Below are positions 1-5,766 of a stretch of DNA of 9,795 bases, piece by piece. The notes beneath the pieces are model-generated. The model was not told the DNA's origin. It made no database searches and saw nothing but the letters and a program-made list of their open reading frames with translations. Within the stretch, counting starts at the first letter, position 1, and each line of letters starts with the position of its first letter. The DNA lies in assembly GCA_015222915.1 (NCBI GenBank), contig JADFWE010000068.1:1-9795 (forward strand), given 5' to 3'. The DNA is from Pseudomonadota bacterium (GTDB taxonomy: Bacteria; Pseudomonadota; Gammaproteobacteria; SZUA-229). The position numbers were made by a program, and so were the translations under genes.

Positions 1-26
1 AGGCCTGTTTGATATTAAATATTGGT

Positions 27-941
27 CTAGACGAAATATTCACGCAAGAAGATCCGGGCGTAATGATCGACCAGCAGGAAGACGAATAGGACGCTCAGAT
101 AGAAGATGGAATAAGAGAAAGTTTTCATCGCGTGCTCATCACTGTTGCCGGTGCGATAGAGTTTGACCGCGTGATAGATAAAGCCTGCCCCGAGGGCGAT
201 AGCGCCCGAGAGATAGATCAAACCTGTCATGTGGATAACGAAGGGCATCAGGGTGACAGCAAACAGCATCAGGGTATAGAGCAGGATGTGTATCTTGGTG
301 AAGATCACGCCGTGCGTAACCGGTAGCATAGGCAGCCCTGCCCTGGCGTATTCATCTTTACGTTTGATCGCCAGTGCCCAGAAATGTGGCGGTGTCCAGA
401 TGAAGATGATGAGGAATAATAACAGCGCTTCGGTATTTACTTCGCCTGTCATCGCTGCCCAGCCGAGTACTGGCGGTGCTGCGCCGGCGGCGCCACCGAG
501 CACGATGTTTTGTGGTGTGGTGCGTTTTAAAAACATGGTATAGATTACAGCGTAACCGATCAGTGACATCAGCGTTAATAGAGCGGTCAGCATATTGACC
601 TGTGTTACCAGGATAAGCATCGATATAGCACCCAGTGATAGCGCGAATACCAGTGCCGATATACTGGACATTTCACCCTGTGGTAAAGGCCGGTTATGGG
701 TGCGTTCCATCACGACATCGATACGCTGATCGACCCAGTGATTGATGGCTGCGCCTGAAGCTGCTGCCAGACCGATGCCGACAGTACCAAAGAAGAACAG
801 ATCAAGCTGGACTGTACCGTGTGTCGATAGCAGCATGCCGACGATGGCGGTAAAGATGATCAGGTATACGACTTTTGGTTTACATAATTCGTAATATTTT
901 CTGAATGGTATGGCAGTTAAATAGAGTGTTAATTCATTCAT
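27..941 (-). CDS. cyoE/ctaB: Protoheme IX farnesyltransferase (heme O synthase)
   Basis: An integral membrane enzyme that adds a farnesyl group to the heme B vinyl side chain, giving heme O, the precursor of heme A. The 304 residues match the usual family length and form a string of hydrophobic helices. The UbiA-type prenyl-diphosphate/Mg site is visible at residues 67-85: N67, D71, D75, then MERT and NRPLP. The second conserved loop runs from IWTPPHFWALAI (181-192) to KRKDEYARAGLPMLPV (193-208). An AGGA motif lies 7 bases before the ATG, which supports the start. It is the last gene of the SURF1-ctaA unit, about 75 bp after ctaA, and supplies the substrate for CtaA. The name ctaB fits the cox context; cyoE is the common database symbol. 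No defects seen. Confidence 0.96.
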   Translation of the reverse strand: MNELTLYLTAIPFRKYYELCKPKVVYLIIFTAIVGMLLSTHGTVQLDLFFFGTVGIGLAAASGAAINHWVDQRIDVVMERTHNRPLPQGEMSSISALVFALSLGAISMLILVTQVNMLTALLTLMSLIGYAVIYTMFLKRTTPQNIVLGGAAGAAPPVLGWAAMTGEVNTEALLLFLIIFIWTPPHFWALAIKRKDEYARAGLPMLPVTHGVIFTKIHILLYTLMLFAVTLMPFVIHMTGLIYLSGAIALGAGFIYHAVKLYRTGNSDEHAMKTFSYSIFYLSVLFVFLLVDHYARIFLREYFV

Positions 942-1016
942 AGGGCTATCCTGTTTGTAATGTGGCCTGCCTGTATCGGCCTGCTTCTCTCAAGTATTTA
1001 TATAAGCGACTTTTGG

Positions 1017-2114
1017 CTACGCTGTTTTTAATCCGGCCGTGGTGTCTGTCGTTGCTGTGTTTAGTGTGTTGCCGTTCTTTTCTGTCTTTTCTGTCTTTTC
1101 TTCCGGGCTGGATATCCGTTTCGTTGTCGATATGGATGTTCGGTAATTAAGTGTTACTAGTGATAGCAGCAGTAAGGCGGCAAAAGCATTATGTGAAACC
1201 GCGATCTGTATCGGCAGCAGCAAAAGCACATTTGCGATACCCAGGCTTATCTGTATGCACAGAAAACCAGAAATAAAATAAGCGATGTTGCGTAACGTCT
1301 TATCGCTGCTTCTGATTAATACCAGTGCCAGGCTACCGATAACGAAAAACGTTAGCAGGGCACCGATACGGTGCATCAGGTGAACGGTTACACCGGCTTC
1401 GTTAGTCAATGTACCACCTTCATAGTTGATGCCGATCTCTTTGATAAAGGTAAAAGCCTCGGGGAAATCTGTCTGCGGCCACCATTGTCCCTGGCACGTC
1501 GGGAAGTCCGGGCAGTAGAGTGCTACATAATTGGTGCTGGTCCAGCCGCCGAGAAAAATCTGGACGGCGAGTATGACGAGCGCGAGCCGTGACCAGTTTC
1601 TTATATGGGAGGCAACTTCGGTTTTGGCAGAAAAAACCTGGTGGTGTTTTAATGCTGTCCATAACAGAAGGGATAAAGTCAGCAGCCCGGTGACCAGGTG
1701 CATGGTGACGATGGCCGGTTTAAGCAGCAGGGTAACCGTCCACATGCCTAACATGCCCTGAAAGATAACGAGTGCGACCAGTGCCAGCGGAAGATAGAGC
1801 TGCTGCCCTTCCCGGCCTCGATTCTTTATCGCAAGGAAGGCCATCGCCAGGATAAGTAAACCCAGGCTGCTGGCGAGATAACGGTGGAACATCTCTTTCC
1901 ATGCCTTAGCGCTGTTGACTTCACTGTGCGGAAATACTTCACTGGCTTTCTGTATCTCATGAAAATCATCTGGCGCTGTTATCTGGCCATAACATCCCGG
2001 CCAGTCAGGACATCCCAGTCCGGCATCCGACAGGCGCACATAAGCCCCGACCACGATGACGATAAATGCCAGCAACAGGGCTGCGATGCTTGTTTTCGAG
2101 AATGTTCTATTCAT
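1017..2114 (-). CDS. ctaA: Heme A synthase (COX15/CtaA family)
   Basis: A membrane hemoprotein that oxidises the C8 methyl of heme O to the formyl group of heme A. From ATG 2114 it has 365 residues and about eight membrane helices. It carries two CX5C pairs in periplasmic loops (GLGCPDWPGC, C35/C41; CPDFPTC, C201/C207) and the conserved histidines H77 (FHRYLAS), H139, H248 (HLMHRIG) and H308. The frame stays open to an ATG at 2165, overlapping the previous gene by 20 bp, but that start has no ribosome site and adds 17 charged residues. Starting at 2114 puts MNRTFSK directly before helix 1, as is usual in the family, so I prefer it, although its ribosome site is also weak. The last 30 or so residues are a low-complexity Lys/Glu/Thr tail beyond the family core, partly encoded by a 9-bp tandem repeat. 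Confidence 0.93.
   Translation of the reverse strand: MNRTFSKTSIAALLLAFIVIVVGAYVRLSDAGLGCPDWPGCYGQITAPDDFHEIQKASEVFPHSEVNSAKAWKEMFHRYLASSLGLLILAMAFLAIKNRGREGQQLYLPLALVALVIFQGMLGMWTVTLLLKPAIVTMHLVTGLLTLSLLLWTALKHHQVFSAKTEVASHIRNWSRLALVILAVQIFLGGWTSTNYVALYCPDFPTCQGQWWPQTDFPEAFTFIKEIGINYEGGTLTNEAGVTVHLMHRIGALLTFFVIGSLALVLIRSSDKTLRNIAYFISGFLCIQISLGIANVLLLLPIQIAVSHNAFAALLLLSLVTLNYRTSISTTKRISSPEEKTEKTEKNGNTLNTATTDTTAGLKTA
1076..1101. repeat. 9-bp tandem repeat in the 3' end of ctaA
   Basis: Nearly three head-to-tail copies of TCTTTTCTG on the plus strand. Read on the minus strand, this encodes the EKTEKTEK stretch of the CtaA tail. The unit is a multiple of three, so copy-number change would lengthen or shorten the tail without breaking the frame. 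Confidence 0.8.
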
Positions 2115-2145
2115 GTTTCTGTGAGCGATCCTGATCAGGTATTCC

Positions 2146-2820
2146 CTAGCCGATCTGTGAGACATCGAGCAGGCGCATCAGATCTTTCAATATCTTTTTA
2201 GCTTCAGTCTGCGGCGGGAACGCCATCATATAATTGCCCAGTGGATCGATAAAATAGATGCCGTCTTCTACAGGTTCACCCTCTATTGAAAAGCCTGATA
2301 AAAATCTTGAGTAAAGTTCCGCAGAACCATCTGCTTTCGTGTCTGTACCTTGCGGTGGAATAACGACCGTCAGTTTTGAATATCCTTCTGATAACAGTGA
2401 TCGGAAGCTGTCGATATCAGTAGTATCTGTTAACAGGAGCAGGCGGTCGACACGTTTGAAAAATTCGCCGGTAGCTTTTCTTATCTGACGCATCTTGTAC
2501 AGGTTGTCCTGGCAGTCCTGCTGGCAGGAAGAGCTGCCGATCGAGACCATCAGCCATTTACCTTTTAATGATGACATCTGTAATGGCGCGTCATCGATGC
2601 GTGTCAACGTGATATCGGCGACCTGGCGCACCGGTGAAATGATGGTGCCGTGATTGCTGGTGAAGCGGCTAAAGTCGATATTGTCGCGATTGAAATAAAA
2701 ATAAAATGCAGCAAGGTTCGGCAAGGCGAATAATATGATCATCACCCATAGCGTGGTATTACTTTTTTTGCTTGTGGCCTGGTTGTCATGTGGGTCATTC
2801 ATCGTCTGTTCTACTGTCAT
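2146..2820 (-). CDS. Membrane-anchored SCO-like (thioredoxin-fold) protein of the cox cluster
   Basis: A 224-residue protein with a cytoplasmic N-terminus, one membrane anchor (about residues 24-43) and a periplasmic domain resembling the SCO/thioredoxin fold. The segment LKGKWLMVSIGSSSCQQDC holds a CxxxC motif (C99, C103) where SCO proteins have CPDVC. The distal part (VEDGIYFIDPLGNYMM, 184-199) matches the SCO strand that normally carries the copper-binding histidine, but no histidine is present. It may therefore act in thiol redox or as a partner in CuA maturation; this is inference. The ATG overlaps the SURF1 stop (ATGA), with GAGAG about 4 bases upstream, so the two are probably translationally coupled. 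A second in-frame ATG at codon 7 is possible. A hypothetical membrane protein at this place, between SURF1 and ctaA, is usual in gammaproteobacterial cox clusters. Confidence 0.8.
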   Translation of the reverse strand: MTVEQTMNDPHDNQATSKKSNTTLWVMIILFALPNLAAFYFYFNRDNIDFSRFTSNHGTIISPVRQVADITLTRIDDAPLQMSSLKGKWLMVSIGSSSCQQDCQDNLYKMRQIRKATGEFFKRVDRLLLLTDTTDIDSFRSLLSEGYSKLTVVIPPQGTDTKADGSAELYSRFLSGFSIEGEPVEDGIYFIDPLGNYMMAFPPQTEAKKILKDLMRLLDVSQIG

Positions 2821-3557
2821 CGATCTCTCTTTTGATTAATGCTTTTTTTAATGTTCAGTCCAAAATATGTGGCGATTACGATCAATGCAAAGACATACCA
2901 CTGGATAGCGTAACCGATATGCATGCCGACTTTTGCTTCATACTTTGGCCATTTCCTTACATAACCGTGCGCGTCACTCTCGTTAAGTAAGATGATTACC
3001 GGTAATATTTCTTTGCCTATACGTTCAGCATATTTTTTGCTGTCGAAATAAGGCCACACTTTATTGCTGCTATCAAGTTCACCCAGAATAAGCGCTGGTT
3101 TTGATCTTGGTGGTGCCAGTACACCCTGTACACTGATCTCCCCAGCGGGTGATTCAAGTTCAGGTATGATCTTCCTGTCACGACCGACGGGGATCCACCC
3201 CCGGTTTATCATGATGACCGGTTTTTCATCTTCTGCATCATTCAGTATGAATGGTGCCATCACATAATAACCGGCAGCGCCATCCTGTACGATATTGTCG
3301 ATCAGGATGATGTTGTCCTCATCATAAAAGCCGGTAGCTTCTGTCTTAAGGAACTTTCTCCTGTCCAGGTCACCGATAGCGTCATTCAGCACAAAAGGAG
3401 GCTGCTGTACTTTGATGTCCATCTCGTCCTGTAAGGTCTGTTTCTCGATGGCCCTGTAGGTCTGCCATATGCCTAATGAGGCAAATAACGCGGTGCCTGC
3501 GATGGCCAGTATCGTACCCAGTAGCGAAAATCTGAAATAATAATCTTTTAACAGCAT
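2817..3557 (-). CDS. surf1: SURF1 family cytochrome oxidase assembly protein
   Basis: An assembly factor thought to hold heme A and help insert it into subunit I. The 246 residues show the family's two-helix layout: an N-terminal helix (about 10-30) ending in GIWQTYR, a periplasmic domain, and a C-terminal helix (about 213-236). Diagnostic motifs are GIWQ with R35, INRGWIPVGR (117-126) and HIGYAIQWYVFA (213-224). Length is typical. It begins the second minus-strand unit and overlaps the next gene by 4 bases. Its promoter should lie in the 86 bp it shares with the divergent DUF2909 gene, because a strong terminator separates it from coxIII. I could not identify a convincing minus-strand -35/-10 pair there. 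The ribosome site is weak. Confidence 0.95.
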   Translation of the reverse strand: MLLKDYYFRFSLLGTILAIAGTALFASLGIWQTYRAIEKQTLQDEMDIKVQQPPFVLNDAIGDLDRRKFLKTEATGFYDEDNIILIDNIVQDGAAGYYVMAPFILNDAEDEKPVIMINRGWIPVGRDRKIIPELESPAGEISVQGVLAPPRSKPALILGELDSSNKVWPYFDSKKYAERIGKEILPVIILLNESDAHGYVRKWPKYEAKVGMHIGYAIQWYVFALIVIATYFGLNIKKSINQKRDR

Positions 3558-3608
3558 GTCTTTATAAAAGCATTTAGAAGATGTCTGTTATCTGCGGCTT
3601 GCTTTCTA

Positions 3609-3614
3609 TATAAT
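3609..3614 (+). promoter_or_regulatory. Candidate -10 box for the DUF2909 gene
   Basis: A perfect TATAAT, inside TATATAAT, sits 29 bases before the DUF2909 ATG. No good -35 hexamer is found at the usual 16-18 base spacing, so the promoter is only partly supported. The reverse strand reads ATTATATA here, so the same AT-rich spot could also serve SURF1. Confidence 0.4.
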
Positions 3615-3643
3615 CCAGATTCATTTATCGCCGAGTACCTGTA

Positions 3644-3850
3644 ATGATTAAAACGCTCATCGTCATTAATTTTATTCTTATCCTGATCAGTCTTGGTTCA
3701 GGTGTTTTTTTCCTTGCAAAGGATGATGCTAAAAGTACCCGTGTTGTAACGTCTCTTACGATCCGGGTCACACTCTCTATCACCCTGTTCCTTCTGTTGT
3801 TCGCCGGTTATTATTTCGGTGATCTGAAACCGCATGGCATAGGCGGTTAA
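3644..3850 (+). CDS. Small twin-transmembrane protein, DUF2909 family
   Basis: A 68-residue protein of two membrane helices (about 4-25 and 40-60) joined by a short polar loop, FLAKDDAKSTRVV. The following LTIRVTLS and the C-terminal PHG match my recollection of DUF2909, a small protein of unknown function found beside cox genes in gammaproteobacteria. The ATG has only a weak GAG upstream. It is the only gene of the central block on the plus strand: divergent from SURF1, convergent with coxIII, and followed about 40 bp later by the shared terminator. Its position suggests a link to oxidase assembly, but no function is known to me. The size and start are secure because no other in-frame start fits both helices. 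Confidence 0.85.
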   Translation: MIKTLIVINFILILISLGSGVFFLAKDDAKSTRVVTSLTIRVTLSITLFLLLFAGYYFGDLKPHGIGG

Positions 3851-3892
3851 TGTTTCTACTTCTATCGCTGACCTTCAGGAAAAAGCATAAAC

Positions 3893-3929
3893 AAAAAAAG
3901 CGCCCCATAAGACATGGGGCGCTTTTTTT
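3893..3929. terminator. Bidirectional rho-independent terminator between DUF2909 and coxIII
   Basis: A perfect 9-bp GC-rich stem, GCGCCCCAT (3900-3908) and ATGGGGCGC (3914-3922), closes a 5-base loop AAGAC. Seven A lie on the left and seven T on the right, so each strand reads as stem plus U-run. It lies 43 bp after the DUF2909 stop and 8 bp after the coxIII stop, serving both convergent genes. Confidence 0.95.
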
Positions 3930-3936
3930 ATAGCTG

Positions 3937-4818
3937 TTATAACCAGTAAACGAAAACGTACAGACCTAACCATACCACGTCGACAAAATGCCAGTACCAG
4001 GCAACACCTTCAAAAGCAAAGTGATTTTCTTCGCTGAAGTGGCCTTTCGCACTGCGGATCAGTATCACGATCAGCATGACGGTACCGAGTGTTACGTGGA
4101 AACCATGAAAACCGGTGAGCATGTAGAACGTAGAGCCATAGATGCCGGAATTAAGGGTTAAGCCCAGTTCTGTATATGCATGGAAGTACTCATACGCCTG
4201 TAAGGCGATGAAGAACAAACCCAGTGCTACGGTCATGGCCAGGCCGATGACCAGCTGTGACTGACTTTCTTTTTTCAGCCCCCAGTGCGCCCATGTCAGG
4301 GTGACGCCACTGGTCAGCAGGATGATGGTGTTATACGCGGGTATGCCACCGGGACCCATGGGTTCGATTATCTGTGTGTAATTAGTGACGTCGGGCAGGT
4401 TGACCACTGGCCAGCTGTATTTAAAACCTTCCCATAAGATATTCGATGTGGCCAGGTGTCCTTCACCGCCGAGTGATGGTAGTGATATATTTCTGAAATA
4501 ATACAGGCAGGCGAAGAAGGTGATAAAGAAGAAGACTTCAGAGGTGATGAACCAGAACATGCCCTGACGGAATGAGCGGTCGACACCCGAGTTGTACTTG
4601 TTCGTTAAACTCTCATCGATGACGTCACCGAACCATCCGAACAGCAGGTAGATGAGGATAGCTCCACCGATCATCGTGCTGTACGGGCCAAAACCGACAC
4701 CGTTCATCCATAGCGCAAAGCCAAGGACGGTAAAGAACAGTCCGGCTACGCCGACCGCAGGCCAGCGGCTGGGTTCCGGTATGAAATAATCTTGTTCAGC
4801 GGTAGTATTCGTACTCAT
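3937..4818 (-). CDS. coxC/ctaE: Cytochrome c oxidase subunit III
   Basis: Seven-helix core subunit that stabilises the CoxI centre and its proton uptake side. From ATG 4818 it has 293 residues. Family signatures include FITSEVFFFITFF, with the conserved glutamate E94, the late helix segment GFHGFHVTLG, and the C-terminal WYWHFVDVVWLGLY. The frame extends eight codons upstream to ATG 4842 (MHPEQGG), but that stretch contains the ribosome site AAGGGGGA. This purine run is too close to the ATG at 4821 and fits the ATG at 4818 better, giving MSTNTTAEQDYF, like other family members. It follows ctaG closely (8 bp from the ctaG stop to the upstream ATG) and ends just before the two-way terminator, so it is the last gene of the coxII-coxIII unit. 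Confidence 0.95.
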   Translation of the reverse strand: MSTNTTAEQDYFIPEPSRWPAVGVAGLFFTVLGFALWMNGVGFGPYSTMIGGAILIYLLFGWFGDVIDESLTNKYNSGVDRSFRQGMFWFITSEVFFFITFFACLYYFRNISLPSLGGEGHLATSNILWEGFKYSWPVVNLPDVTNYTQIIEPMGPGGIPAYNTIILLTSGVTLTWAHWGLKKESQSQLVIGLAMTVALGLFFIALQAYEYFHAYTELGLTLNSGIYGSTFYMLTGFHGFHVTLGTVMLIVILIRSAKGHFSEENHFAFEGVAWYWHFVDVVWLGLYVFVYWL

Positions 4819-4850
4819 CATTCCCCCTTGTTCAGGATGCATTTATATTT

Positions 4851-5429
4851 TTAGTTATATTTTTTAATTTTTATTTGTGGCGCTTCGATACTGGAAGAAG
4901 TATGAAGTTCTGGAAGATTATTCACCTTTTTCATTCTGCTCCTGTCGGTATCCATGAAGGTGTAGGACAGTGTTATCGTCTGGAAGTCTCCATCCAGATC
5001 AGGATCGATGACGAATCGCAGCGGCATCTCTTTGCTCTCACCCGGTTCCAGCTTCTGTTTTGCAAAGCAGAAACATTCTGTCTTATTAAAATATTCTGTC
5101 GCCTGCCACGGGGTGATCCCCGGGATGGCCTGTGCGATTATCGTTTTATCAGAATTGTTTTTTGCAAAATAGCTTACCTCGTAGATCTTGCCGGGGTGGA
5201 CATCGATACTGTCTACCATCGGATAAAAATCCCATGGCAGTTCGGCATTATTGGTGGCATCAAACTCGACCGTGATGGTACGGTTAAAATCGATATGACG
5301 GGTCAAAACTTCCGCTTCCTGTATGCGTCCTGTCTTGCTGCCGTTTAAACCGGTAACCGAGCACAGCATGTCATACAGCGGTACCATGGCAAAACCAAAA
5401 CCGAACATACCGAGTACCAGTGCGACCAT
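4851..5429 (-). CDS. ctaG: Cytochrome c oxidase assembly protein CtaG (COX11 family), 5' end uncertain
   Basis: Periplasmic membrane-anchored copper chaperone that delivers copper to CuB of CoxI. Visible COX11 features are the anchor ending in MFGFGFAMVPLYDMLC (8-23, with C23), HPGKIYEVSYFAKN, AQAIPGITP, and the copper motif ECFCF (118-122). The first in-frame ATG (5429) falls inside the membrane helix and has no ribosome site. The frame continues upstream as HRQKNSKSIRW, typical of the region before the helix, back to a TAA near 5533 without any ATG, GTG or TTG. An ATG at 5518 in another frame encodes a Gln/Pro-rich leader (MTQQQPPIQPPG...) that would join the CtaG frame if the run of five A at 5449-5453 had one more A. 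The true gene therefore probably begins at 5518 with a one-base loss or sequence error. A Ser/Glu/Lys-rich tail of about 20 residues exceeds the usual end. Confidence 0.9.
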   Translation of the reverse strand: MVALVLGMFGFGFAMVPLYDMLCSVTGLNGSKTGRIQEAEVLTRHIDFNRTITVEFDATNNAELPWDFYPMVDSIDVHPGKIYEVSYFAKNNSDKTIIAQAIPGITPWQATEYFNKTECFCFAKQKLEPGESKEMPLRFVIDPDLDGDFQTITLSYTFMDTDRSRMKKVNNLPELHTSSSIEAPQIKIKKYN

Positions 5430-5553
5430 CCATCGTATGGATTTCGAGTTTTTCTGCCGGTGCTGTGCTGGCCAGGTGGTTGCCCTGGTGGCTGGATTGG
5501 TGGTTGCTGCTGAGTCATGCTTTTTTATTTATTTTCTTGATATGCGCAAGGCT

Positions 5554-5691
5554 TTAAACGATCTGGTCGGTTATATAAAAAAACGGCATTGAGGCGACGC
5601 ACAGGGCTATCAGGGTAAGGATACCTGCAACCAGCAGATTAGACTTGCTGGCATCTTTTTCATTATGCTGAATATTTGTATCTTCGTTCAT
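5554..5691 (-). CDS. Small single-helix membrane protein between coxI and ctaG
   Basis: A 45-residue reading frame: a polar, acidic N-terminal part (MNEDTNIQHNEKDASKSN) followed by one hydrophobic helix (about 19-40) and a short end, TDQIV. An AAGG about 8 bases before the ATG gives a modest ribosome site. Short one-helix proteins often lie at this place in proteobacterial cox operons and are annotated as cytochrome oxidase small assembly proteins. I see the same topology and location but cannot confirm homology from so short a sequence. It is tightly packed: 36 bp before the out-of-frame ATG of ctaG and 75 bp after coxI, with the hairpin element in that gap. A real gene is likely, because the helix is clean and the position fits. 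Confidence 0.72.
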   Translation of the reverse strand: MNEDTNIQHNEKDASKSNLLVAGILTLIALCVASMPFFYITDQIV

Positions 5692-5711
5692 GTCTTTTAC
5701 CTTATTCTGGA

Positions 5712-5760
5712 TTCATCGTAAACGTTCCACAGTTGCTTGATACGGAACGTATACGATGAA
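5712..5760 (-). other. Long hairpin in the coxI to small-gene gap
   Basis: Two 17-base arms (5712-5728 and 5744-5760) pair with one T-T mismatch around a 15-base loop; the left arm begins TTCATCGTA and the right arm ends TACGATGAA. It begins 6 bp beyond the coxI stop. No T-run follows on the minus strand, so it does not look like a simple terminator. A likely role is protecting or processing the 3' end of the coxII-coxI message, or partial attenuation, so that ctaG and coxIII are made at a different level from coxI. The role is inference; the pairing is seen. Confidence 0.75.
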
Positions 5761-5766
5761 CCGGAT

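Noticed and set aside
1884..2201. 105-residue plus-strand frame opposite ctaA and the SCO-like gene
   Set aside because: Antisense to two real genes and without any motif or ribosome site.
4875..5348. 157-residue plus-strand frame opposite ctaG
   Set aside because: It is the antisense shadow of a well-supported COX11 gene; its composition is rich in Arg, Cys and Phe with no family resemblance.
5440..5465. Programmed -1 ribosomal frameshift in ctaG
   Set aside because: The zero-frame codons are AGA AAA ACT, which do not make a good slippery heptamer because the second tRNA could not re-pair. A base loss or sequence error explains the data better, though it is not excluded.
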